Positions 7,895 to 15,679 of a stretch of DNA of 41,506 bases are shown piece after piece. The translations under genes and the position numbers were made by a program. How positions within the stretch are numbered: position 1 is the stretch's first letter; each line of letters starts with the position of its first letter. Source of the stretch: Shewanella hanedai (GTDB taxonomy: Bacteria; Pseudomonadota; Gammaproteobacteria; Enterobacterales; Shewanellaceae); NCBI RefSeq assembly GCF_007197645.1, contig NZ_VKGK01000045.1, forward strand, positions 1 to 41,506. Reading direction: 5' to 3'. A model generated the notes under the pieces. The model did not search any database, was not told where the DNA came from, and saw only the letters and a program-made list of their open reading frames with translations.

Positions 7895-8749
7895 ATGGGG
7901 CTGTTTAAAATAGCTGCGTTTATTACGTTAAGCACCATTACCTCGAGTGCTTTTGCTGCCGTTTTTACTTTCACTGCAATTCCTGATGAAAATGAGAGTC
8001 AGCTTCGTACACGTTTTGAGAAAGTTGCTCTCTACCTTGAAAAAGAATTAGGGATCGAAGTTAATTATGTGCCAGTTAAATCGTATTCAGCCGCAGTGAC
8101 TGCATTTAGAAATAATCAAGTTCAGTTGGCATGGTTTGGTGGATTGTCCGGAGTTCAAGCACGCCGCTTGGTTCCTGGCTCTGATGCGATAGCACAGGGT
8201 AATGAAGATCAGTTCTTTCAAAGTTACTTTATTGCACATGAATCAGCGGAAGTCTTGTCGTCAGACAGTTTCCCTAACCTAAATGGTCTAACATTTACTT
8301 TCGGCTCAAAGGGGTCTACCTCAGGTCGTCTGATGCCACAGTTTTATATTGAGAGAAATTTAGGTAAGAAGACCAAAGATGTGTTTAAGCGGATTGGTTT
8401 TTCTGGTGATCACAGTCGTACCATTACGCAGGTTGAGGCTGGTGCGTACCAAGTTGGCGCTGTGAATTACAAAGTGTGGGAGACAGCGGTTGAAAATGGC
8501 ACAGTTGATACCAATAAAGTGAAGGTTATCTGGCAGAGCCCAACCTACCCTGATTATCAGTGGACGGTAAGAGCTGGTGTGGATGAAACATTTGGCGAAG
8601 GTTTTAAAGAACGCTTAACCCAGACTTTGCTCAATATGAATGATCCTGATCTACTTGCCAGTTTTCCAAGAAGCTCATTTGTGCCTGCTGACAACTTAGA
8701 TTATGAACCTATTGAAAATGTGGCTAAAGCGATAGGGCTCATCGATTAA
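7895..8749 (+). CDS. PhnD-family ABC transporter substrate-binding protein (putative selenate/phosphonate type)
   Basis: Periplasmic binding protein, 284 aa, with a signal peptide (core about residues 5-20, cleavage after AFA near 22). The mature start TFTAIPDENES, the segment VPVKSYSAAVTAFRN and the ligand-loop stretch WFGGLSGVQAR are typical of the phosphate/phosphite/phosphonate-binding superfamily. They most resemble the branch that has been annotated as putative selenate-binding. No phn lyase genes and no selD or selU lie in the window, so the oxyanion is unresolved. AGGAAA precedes the ATG. It is the first gene of a three-gene import operon, 3 bp before the ATPase gene. Confidence 0.82.
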   Translation: MGLFKIAAFITLSTITSSAFAAVFTFTAIPDENESQLRTRFEKVALYLEKELGIEVNYVPVKSYSAAVTAFRNNQVQLAWFGGLSGVQARRLVPGSDAIAQGNEDQFFQSYFIAHESAEVLSSDSFPNLNGLTFTFGSKGSTSGRLMPQFYIERNLGKKTKDVFKRIGFSGDHSRTITQVEAGAYQVGAVNYKVWETAVENGTVDTNKVKVIWQSPTYPDYQWTVRAGVDETFGEGFKERLTQTLLNMNDPDLLASFPRSSFVPADNLDYEPIENVAKAIGLID

Positions 8750-8752
8750 CCT

Positions 8753-9430
8753 ATGGTTAATTTTGAAGATCTTACGCTAAAATATACTGATAAGCTGGCT
8801 ATTAGCCAGCTTTCTTTGTCTATAAAGCATGGTGAAAAGGTGGCCATCATTGGTCCATCTGGTGCAGGGAAGTCGACCTTGCTTTTTCACCTCTACTCTT
8901 TACTCAAAGATAATGCAGCCTTTTGTTCTCAAAAGCAGGGATTGGTTGATGGCTTAAGTACTTATCACAATGTCTACATGGGGTCGCTTGCTCGACATAA
9001 CTGGCTCTATAATGTGGTTAATTTAGTCACCCCTTTTAGCGTACCTTTAGGTGAAGTGAACGGCTTATGTCATGAGCTTTCACTTGATGTCCCTATGGCG
9101 AAGTTACTGGCAGAGCTCTCTGGTGGTCAGAGACAAAGAGTTGCTTTGGCTCGGGCTTTGTATCAGCGACAACCCATTTTTATTGGTGATGAACCTTTTT
9201 CGGCTCTCGATCCCTTGATGGCGGAACATCTGCTTAAGTTGGTGTTAGCTCGCCACTCAAGTGCGATCATGGTGTTGCATGATAAATCTCAAGCTTTGTC
9301 ACATTTCGACCGTATCATTGGTTTACGGGAAGGAAAGTTGTGCCTTGATGTCACTCAAGATGAGCTGACGCCTGAGTTGCTAGCGCATTTTTATTCCCAT
9401 GAGTCATTTCCGCAGCCCTGTAATGCCTAA
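8753..9430 (+). CDS. ABC transporter ATPase, PhnC-like
   Basis: Nucleotide-binding subunit, 225 aa. It has Walker A GPSGAGKS (34-41), a Q-loop Gln near 60 (FCSQKQG), the signature LSGGQRQR (122-129), Walker B IFIGDE (142-147), a D-loop SALDP and the switch His in MVLHD. It is slightly shorter than typical PhnC, mainly between Walker A and the Q-loop. It powers the importer made with the genes on either side. The gene starts 3 bp after the binding-protein stop and overlaps the permease start, so all three are translated together. Confidence 0.9.
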   Translation: MVNFEDLTLKYTDKLAISQLSLSIKHGEKVAIIGPSGAGKSTLLFHLYSLLKDNAAFCSQKQGLVDGLSTYHNVYMGSLARHNWLYNVVNLVTPFSVPLGEVNGLCHELSLDVPMAKLLAELSGGQRQRVALARALYQRQPIFIGDEPFSALDPLMAEHLLKLVLARHSSAIMVLHDKSQALSHFDRIIGLREGKLCLDVTQDELTPELLAHFYSHESFPQPCNA

Positions 9431-10919
9431 GTCGTCTCCCTTTATCGGATATTGGCTGAAAACCACGTTAAGCTTGTGGGTCATCGCTTTTGTGTGTTTC
9501 TATTTATCCGATACAGAGATTATCTCGCTTGATCCTTGGAGCGAGCTGCAGCGTATGGGCTTGGGGCTAGTGAGCCCTGATTTCTTCGCTACTGAATACC
9601 TGCTTGAAGCATTATGGCAAACAGTCAGTTTCGCTCTATTAGGCGTCTTTGTTGGTCTCTTATGGGGGGCGCCACTAGCCCTTGTATATACCAATCGTTT
9701 TATTGCTGCGATGTGCGCCGTCATCCGTTCAATTCATGAGATATTTTGGGCGCTGTTATTTCTGCAAATATTTGGCTTGTCTCCCATTACTGGTATTCTC
9801 GCGATTGCGCTGCCCTATGGAGCGACGTTTGCTCGAGTATTCCACGATATCCTATTGCAGTCGCCCGTTACTACAGTGCAAACACTGCCCGCACATACCG
9901 ATAAAATAAGTCGGTATTTTTATGGGCGAATTAGCCATGTCATTGTGCCCATACTCGCCTATATAAGGTATCGATTCGAATGTGCACTAAGAAGTAGTGC
10001 TGTATTGGGTTTCATCGGTATGCCAACACTAGGCTTTTATCTAGAAACGGCATTCAGACAGGGAAATTACCATGAGGGAGCGGCGTTACTTATTCTGTTT
10101 ATTACGCTGATAGGCACAATATCGTTTTGGTGTAGGCCTACTTTAATTATTCTTTATTTGTTCTGCGCTGTGTTCACCTTACCCAATATTCCATCGGTTG
10201 ATGGGATGTTGCTTTGGCGTTTTATCAGTCAGGATATCTTGCCGCCTGCACTGCAAAACCTTGATGGCTTTAGTCAATTTGATTTTACTCAGTTGCTGAA
10301 TTGGGCGTATAAGATCTTACTTGAGCAAGCGCTCCCTGGGATGATATTGACTTTACTGTTGGCATTGAGTGCACTGGCAATGGCGCATCTAGTGTCTGTT
10401 TCTGCATCTGCATTAGCTTTTAAACCATTAACAGGCAGTATATTTTCAAGTGTGATGAAGTTACTTTTGCTGATATTAAGATCAATTCCAGAGTACATCT
10501 TTGCCTTTATTTTTATGATGTTACTTGGCCCTTCCATGTTGCCAGCCATGTTAGCGCTTGCTCTGCATAATGGGGCGCTTATTGCCTTTTTAACCTTAAG
10601 GCAATCGGATACTGTCTCGGTTTCGGCAGATTTCAATGGCCGTATTGATGGTTACTGTTACGATATTTTACCCAAAATATACCCCAATTTAATGGGATTA
10701 CTTTTCTATCGTTTTGAGGTAATACTTCGAGAAACGGCTATTTTTGGGATCTTAGGGGTTGCGACTTTGGGCTTTTATATCGACAGTGCTTTTTCGGAAA
10801 TTCGTTACAGCACTGCACTGCTCTTGATGGCATGTACAGCTTTACTCAATATTGTGGTGGATTTGGTGAGCAGGCGACTGCTGACACAAAGCACGAGAGG
10901 GGGATTAGCTTGCCGATAA
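9423..10919 (+). CDS. ABC transporter permease, two PhnE-like domains fused
   Basis: Integral membrane subunit, 498 aa, about twice the size of PhnE. It consists of two homologous halves joined in one chain. The duplication shows in the pair GFIGMPTLGFYLETAFRQG (first half) and GILGVATLGFYIDSAFSEI (second half), each following an R-E/S-aiFGilG-type coupling region. The fusion means one polypeptide can supply both halves of the channel. I chose the ATG at 9423, which overlaps the ATPase gene by 8 bp; an in-frame ATG at 9399 would add 8 residues. Neither start has a good Shine-Dalgarno, so coupling is likely. Confidence 0.82.
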   Translation: MPKSSPFIGYWLKTTLSLWVIAFVCFYLSDTEIISLDPWSELQRMGLGLVSPDFFATEYLLEALWQTVSFALLGVFVGLLWGAPLALVYTNRFIAAMCAVIRSIHEIFWALLFLQIFGLSPITGILAIALPYGATFARVFHDILLQSPVTTVQTLPAHTDKISRYFYGRISHVIVPILAYIRYRFECALRSSAVLGFIGMPTLGFYLETAFRQGNYHEGAALLILFITLIGTISFWCRPTLIILYLFCAVFTLPNIPSVDGMLLWRFISQDILPPALQNLDGFSQFDFTQLLNWAYKILLEQALPGMILTLLLALSALAMAHLVSVSASALAFKPLTGSIFSSVMKLLLLILRSIPEYIFAFIFMMLLGPSMLPAMLALALHNGALIAFLTLRQSDTVSVSADFNGRIDGYCYDILPKIYPNLMGLLFYRFEVILRETAIFGILGVATLGFYIDSAFSEIRYSTALLLMACTALLNIVVDLVSRRLLTQSTRGGLACR

Positions 10920-10965
10920 GAAGGTAAAGTGAATGCCTGTTATCGGCGATGAAAGGCACTCACTT
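10912..10965. other. Two overlapping inverted repeats between convergent genes
   Basis: GCCGATAA (10912-10919, containing the permease stop codon) pairs perfectly with TTATCGGC (10940-10947). A second stem pairs AGTGAATGCCT (10928-10938) with 10954-10964, with one mismatch. Because the arms interleave, only one can form at a time. Neither is followed by a strong T-run, so this is at best a weak terminator for the convergent genes. Confidence 0.45.
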
Positions 10966-10975
10966 CTCGTACACA

Positions 10976-11320
10976 TTAAGCCAAAGATCTAGCTTTATTC
11001 CATTTAGCGATGAGTCCATTACAACAAAGCGATGCTAAAACCGTGAATAGAGTCACCAATGACATGATGGCACTTAGTCGATACCAAGGCATGTCCATTG
11101 CGATGCGCATTTGAACATAATCATAACTGCTGAGTCCCCAGACAAACAGCGCACTCACGGCTAACACTATCTGAAGTAATCGAGTGAGTGTTGAGTGTTT
11201 TAACATCAGTAATAAAGGGGCGCCAACATATGCAGCGCAGATAAACATCTGTCCGTAGCGCATAAAATGTGCACCAAGAAGCAGATAAGCTAAAGTTATT
11301 ATCGTTACACGCCACCACAT
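10976..11320 (-). CDS. Small polytopic membrane protein of unknown function
   Basis: A 114-aa protein I cannot assign to a family. It has about four hydrophobic segments (roughly 5-20, 25-40, 47-65 and 83-103) with short basic loops (KHSTLTRLL) and a basic C-terminus (AKWNKARSLA). There is no signal peptide beyond the first membrane helix. The start at 11320 has only a weak GGA upstream. It is convergent with the ABC importer and lies 89 bp downstream of the secreted coiled-coil gene on the same strand, so it could be read as the second gene of that transcript. Confidence 0.6.
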   Translation of the reverse strand: MWWRVTIITLAYLLLGAHFMRYGQMFICAAYVGAPLLLMLKHSTLTRLLQIVLAVSALFVWGLSSYDYVQMRIAMDMPWYRLSAIMSLVTLFTVLASLCCNGLIAKWNKARSLA

Positions 11321-11409
11321 AAAATAATCCAGTTACTCTTTTAGCCGTAGAATACGATATTCTTTAAGATGTATTCTATCGGCTTGTTCACAGTTTATAA
11401 AATTTGAGG

Positions 11410-12135
11410 TTAATTCAGTGCTTCTTTTATCGCTTGTTTATCCTCGTCAGTTAGATTGCTATTCTTAATCATCTTGATTAGATGCTCTGCCTGCTCATCC
11501 TCATCATGACCATTAATAATTACGATGCGATTTCCATGACCATTGTCATGAGCAAAATCGATGTCTATGTCCAGATCACCAAACTCAGAAACGATATCAG
11601 CGACATTTCCTTCAATCGATTCTACGATGAATGCATACTCATCTTCTTGCTGTTGATGGAGAACTTCAAATTCCATCGCGTGGGCTTCCATTTCAGCAGC
11701 TTTAGCTTCAAGTTTCATCGCTATTCTTTGCATCTCAGCTTCCTTGCCCTCCATTTTTTTAGCGATGGTTTCCAGTTTTTTTCTGGTTTTGGCATCAAGC
11801 TCTTTACTGTGAAATTGTGCGAACTTGCGATGCTCCATTGCCGTTAGTTTGGTTAAGAGCTTCGTCAGTGTTTTCTTGGGCTTCTCAGGCAGTTCAGCAA
11901 GCTTAGATTTAATCACTGCGGGGTCTTTGAGCTCCGCTGGCGTAAATGTAAACTCGTGTTTTTCTTTACCCAGTTTAACGGATACTTGGGTTAGCTCATT
12001 CTCATCCTGATTAATGTTCATCACCGTTGCACTATCCACAATTTCAATTTCACGCACATTAGAGGGAGCAGCGTTAGCGGTAAAAGCAAGTAAGCTTGTG
12101 CAGACAAACAGTATGGCAAGTTTTTTTGATTTCAT
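11410..12135 (-). CDS. Secreted coiled-coil protein, probable target of the divergent two-component system
   Basis: This 241-aa protein belongs to no family I recognise. It has a signal peptide (KKLAILFVCTSLLAFTANA, cleaved near 22). A short beta-rich part follows (NQDENELTQVSVKLG). Residues about 80-165 are a Lys/Glu/Ala/Met-rich helical region with coiled-coil character. Then comes an acidic stretch with DLDIDIDF and a His/Asp-rich patch (HDNGHGN, NGHDEDEQ), and a C-terminal helix. A sigma-54-type promoter lies 70-84 bp upstream. Gene order places it divergent from a kinase and an NtrC-type regulator. It may be a periplasmic stress or metal-related protein, which is inference only. Confidence 0.7.
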   Translation of the reverse strand: MKSKKLAILFVCTSLLAFTANAAPSNVREIEIVDSATVMNINQDENELTQVSVKLGKEKHEFTFTPAELKDPAVIKSKLAELPEKPKKTLTKLLTKLTAMEHRKFAQFHSKELDAKTRKKLETIAKKMEGKEAEMQRIAMKLEAKAAEMEAHAMEFEVLHQQQEDEYAFIVESIEGNVADIVSEFGDLDIDIDFAHDNGHGNRIVIINGHDEDEQAEHLIKMIKNSNLTDEDKQAIKEALN

Positions 12136-12204
12136 GGGTTTTCCTTTTTCTATCAGAGTTAAATGAAGTGGTGGTTAGCAATAGTTAATAGCTAACAGTC
12201 ATTA

Positions 12205-12219
12205 GCGAAGAGTGTGCCA
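12205..12219 (-). promoter_or_regulatory. Sigma-54 (RpoN) promoter of the secreted coiled-coil gene
   Basis: On the minus strand the sequence reads TGGCAC, five bases, then TCGCT. This keeps the invariant GG-N10-GC of the -24/-12 promoter; the usual second box is TTGC. It lies 70 bases upstream of the ATG at 12135, giving a leader of roughly 58 nt. The 215 bp beyond it, up to the kinase gene, is the expected place for the activator-binding sites. Confidence 0.65.
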
Positions 12220-12434
12220 AGTAGGTAAAAACCTTATTTCACAGGACTTGTGACTTATTGAAAGGAGAGCAGGTTTGCAGTTAAGCCTCATATCAGTAAT
12301 AAGTTTCCGCATTTGAGGAATGTTGTTAAAATTATGCTAACGTCTGTCTGTTAAGTATCTGAAATCTAGCGCACTAGTCTTGGTATGTTTCTTGATGGAC
12401 TGACTGAGGGCAGTGAATTTACTTTGAGGTTTGA

Positions 12435-14048
12435 ATGTCGATAAAACGTTATCTGTTTTTGCTTTTTGGCACCTTAATCATTTTATTGGGATTAAGTCAG
12501 TTATTGATATCTCAGTACTATAAAGGTGAGTTACAAAGCGAGTTGAGTGAAAGCTCCAAAACGTTATCTCAAAACCTGGTGAAAGTGCTTATCGATAATG
12601 TCGGCATGGAACAGGAGTTTGTTTTTGAACTTGATGAAGATGACTTACAAGAGGCTATTGTTGATATTGAAGATGCTAGACATGATTTCAATCAAGATAT
12701 TGAAGAGATAAGTCAGGAGATCACTCTACTGAGCGAAGATGTCATGTTATTGGAGAGCAGCTCGAATAATCGTGCCACAGTAGGGGAACGTGTCGCTCTC
12801 AAGCAGGCTTTGCAAAAGAAAGAGAGAGAGTTAAAGGCTCACTTGAAAGAGATGTCCCGTCATGAGTATGAATATAAACAGCAACAAAAGGCCAATATTG
12901 CTGACGCTCGACTGGAGACCGCAGTGGCTTACCGACAGCGACTACATGAGGTTGTCAGCCAGATAGAGATAGATGCTGACTCATGGCTAAAAGATGGTCA
13001 CGTGGCGATTATAGAGTCGCCAGCTTCGCCAATTGGTGGTGAAGTCGCTTTTCGAGTTTCTCAAGATATTTCAGTACCGAGTCACCGGACTAAGGATCAA
13101 CTTGAACGGTTTAGTGAGTCGATGCTCGCACTCATTTTACTGACTTCAATTGCGGCACTTATTTTTGCTTATATGCTGAGCCATTTTATTAGTTCACCCT
13201 TGACTAAGTTGGCTCAGGGACATCTGAAGTTAGGGGAGGGGGAGTTGGGTTTTCAAGTCGAGGAGAGAGGGGTTAAAGAGCTTAAAGCGATATTGATTGG
13301 TTTCAATAAGATGAGTCGACAACTCGAAAAACTCAGTGAAAAAGAGAGCTTGATGACACAGCAAAAACAGCTAGCGGAACTTGGGGAGGTCACTCGAGGG
13401 ATAGCGCACAGCTTACGTAATCCACTTCATACTATAGGTTTGCTCTCAGAAGGGGCGCTGCAAGCTGAAACACCTGTTGAAGGTGAGCTATTACTTAAAA
13501 AAATCCAACAGAAAATTACCATGATGGATAAGAGTATTCAGTCATTGCTGACGTTATCCAGTAATGAGGTTAATCGGACTCACTCTGTACCATTGGATGC
13601 CATCATTCACGATATTTTGTTAGAGCTTTCCATTAACGGCTCTAAACCTAAAATAGTGTTTAAGGATAATGAAAAGCACTATAGCTTGCTTGGGGCTGAA
13701 TCAGAATTAAGAAGCATATTGCATGCAGTGATCATCAATGCGGTTGAAGCAACACCGAATGATGGCGAGGTGACAGTCTCTATCAATGAGACAGAACATA
13801 TTTATCAGGTCGTTGTGAAGGATACGGGTAAAGGAATATTACCGGGCGTGAGGGAGCGACTTTGTCAGCCTCATGTGACGACTAAAGCAGAAGGAACTGG
13901 TATGGGGGCATATATTGCAGAGCGACTGCTTAAAGGGCACTACGGTGGGGAACTCTTGTTTGAAGATAATCCAGAGGGTGGCACGGTTGTGACGATAACG
14001 TTTTCTCGTCAATGGGAAGATAATAATACTAGTGGTGAAAGACAATGA
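12435..14048 (+). CDS. Membrane sensor histidine kinase (NtrB/ZraS-like)
   Basis: A 537-aa kinase. TM1 is about residues 7-24 and TM2 about 231-250, enclosing a periplasmic domain of about 205 residues. That domain contains a long Glu/Asp/Lys-rich coiled coil (about 75-160). A HAMP domain (about 250-302) follows. The phospho-acceptor helix is ELGEVTRGIAHSLRNPLH with His325. The ATPase domain has INAVEATPNDGEV, DTGKGI and GTGMGAYIAERL. The RGIAHSLRNPL form is typical of kinases that partner NtrC-type regulators. The stop overlaps the regulator gene by 4 bp. The coiled-coil sensor could interact with the secreted coiled-coil protein encoded divergently. Confidence 0.85.
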   Translation: MSIKRYLFLLFGTLIILLGLSQLLISQYYKGELQSELSESSKTLSQNLVKVLIDNVGMEQEFVFELDEDDLQEAIVDIEDARHDFNQDIEEISQEITLLSEDVMLLESSSNNRATVGERVALKQALQKKERELKAHLKEMSRHEYEYKQQQKANIADARLETAVAYRQRLHEVVSQIEIDADSWLKDGHVAIIESPASPIGGEVAFRVSQDISVPSHRTKDQLERFSESMLALILLTSIAALIFAYMLSHFISSPLTKLAQGHLKLGEGELGFQVEERGVKELKAILIGFNKMSRQLEKLSEKESLMTQQKQLAELGEVTRGIAHSLRNPLHTIGLLSEGALQAETPVEGELLLKKIQQKITMMDKSIQSLLTLSSNEVNRTHSVPLDAIIHDILLELSINGSKPKIVFKDNEKHYSLLGAESELRSILHAVIINAVEATPNDGEVTVSINETEHIYQVVVKDTGKGILPGVRERLCQPHVTTKAEGTGMGAYIAERLLKGHYGGELLFEDNPEGGTVVTITFSRQWEDNNTSGERQ

Positions 14049-15397
14049 AAGAGCCGACGCTTAAAATCCTTGTTGTAGAAGACGAGCCAGAACAGCGCAG
14101 TTTAATAACCAAAATGCTTGCAGCCAATGGTTACCAAACCAAGAGTGCGGAGAGTGTGGAAGAGGCCATTTTATCGATCAAATCCGATCATCCTGATCTA
14201 GTCTTTTCCGATTGGAAGTTGGGTCAACTCAGTGGAATGGACCTGCTTAATTATGTACGCCGTGATCACCCTGACATGGGGTTTATCATTGCAACGGCTT
14301 ACGGAACCATTACGCATGCGGTTGATGCAATGCAAGCCGGAGCTGATGATTATTTAGCTAAACCCTATCAAAGGCAATCATTACTACTAGCCATTGAAAA
14401 AGTGGCCAAATCTATTGTACTCAAACAGCAAAACCGAATGTTAGCTTCTCAGTTATCTCAGCAAGAAGAGATGGTGGGGCTGGTGGGCAAAGCGCCCTGT
14501 ATGCAGAAGGTGTATACCCGAGTTCAGCGAGTCAGTTCAACCGATGCCACTGTCTTAATTGGTGGTGAGAGTGGTACTGGCAAGGAGCTGGCTGCCCGAG
14601 CCCTCTATCAGCTGTCAGCCAGAAATAATAAGCCATTTATTGCGATTAATTGTGGTGCTATTTCCGAAAACCTTGCAGAAGCCGAGTTATTTGGCGCAGA
14701 AAAAGGGGCATTTACGGGGGCCACTGCATTGAAGATAGGTAAGCTTGAGGCTGCAAATGGAGGGACTATCTTTCTCGATGAGATTGGTGAGCTGCCTTTG
14801 TTGTTACAGACTAACTTATTGCGCTTTTTACAAGAAGGTGTGATTAGCCGCTTAGGGCAAAATGGTGAAATAAAACTGGATGTCAGGGTGATTGCTGCAA
14901 CTCATAGAGATCTGCAATATGAAGTAGCAGAAGGTCGTTTTAGGGAAGATCTCTATTATCGTCTTAATGTGGTGCCGATACATATGCCACCTTTACGTGA
15001 CCGGCAGGAAGATATTGGCAGACTGGTTGAACATTTTTTAAAGCTCCATGCGAACCAATATAACCATACGCCTTCAACACTCTCTGCCAGTACAATGAAG
15101 CAGCTTCTTGATTACCCTTGGCCTGGCAATGTCAGAGAGTTGGCTAATCGAATTGAGCGTTTTGTTTTATTAGGAGATGAAGAGGAGATGGTGGAGGAAC
15201 TAAGTCGTCAACCTAAAACAATTAATACTAACGAGTTCTCATTACCTGACTCAGGTATACAATGGGAGGAGTTTGAAAAAAGCTGTCTTGAACAAGCGAT
15301 GAATAGACATCAAGGTAACCGAACTAAGGCCGCTAAATTTTTAGGATTAACCTATAAGGCTTTTCTGTATCGACTTGAAAAATATCAGCTAGTCTAG
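14045..15397 (+). CDS. Sigma-54-dependent response regulator (NtrC family)
   Basis: A 450-aa activator. The receiver has Asp56 (VFSDWKLG) and Glu12-Asp13. The AAA+ domain has Walker A GESGTGKE (174-181), the sigma-54 contact loop GAFTGA (221-226), Walker B GTIFLDEIGEL, and the arginine-finger region REDLYYRLNV. The C-terminal Fis-type helix-turn-helix is GNRTKAAKFLGLTYKAFLYR. All parts needed to activate a sigma-54 promoter are present. The only sigma-54-type site I find nearby is that of the divergent secreted protein, so that gene is the best candidate target. Confidence 0.92.
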   Translation: MKEPTLKILVVEDEPEQRSLITKMLAANGYQTKSAESVEEAILSIKSDHPDLVFSDWKLGQLSGMDLLNYVRRDHPDMGFIIATAYGTITHAVDAMQAGADDYLAKPYQRQSLLLAIEKVAKSIVLKQQNRMLASQLSQQEEMVGLVGKAPCMQKVYTRVQRVSSTDATVLIGGESGTGKELAARALYQLSARNNKPFIAINCGAISENLAEAELFGAEKGAFTGATALKIGKLEAANGGTIFLDEIGELPLLLQTNLLRFLQEGVISRLGQNGEIKLDVRVIAATHRDLQYEVAEGRFREDLYYRLNVVPIHMPPLRDRQEDIGRLVEHFLKLHANQYNHTPSTLSASTMKQLLDYPWPGNVRELANRIERFVLLGDEEEMVEELSRQPKTINTNEFSLPDSGIQWEEFEKSCLEQAMNRHQGNRTKAAKFLGLTYKAFLYRLEKYQLV

Positions 15398-15679
15398 CCA
15401 GTTTTTAAATAAGAAAGTTATTTTCAACAGCGCTACGAACATGATTTTATAAAGATAATATGCCTTGCTGTATTAAGAAAGGCCATCCTCTCCATAGTTA
15501 TACATAAATAGATGCTTAGTTGAAAAAGTTATAAAAAAATAACATCTATAGCCAAAATCCCGTCAATACTTAAATCACTAATGCGAATAGGTAATTCCTA
15601 TTCTATTTTTCAATCCCCATGGAATGAAAATGACCGTTTAGTTAAAGAACGGCTGGTTTTGAATGATTAGAGGTGCACG

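Noticed and set aside
15640..15679. Sigma-28-like promoter (TAAAG) before the chemoreceptor gene
   Set aside because: TAAAG is present, but the expected GCCGATAA at the right distance is not, and it would lie too close to the start codon.
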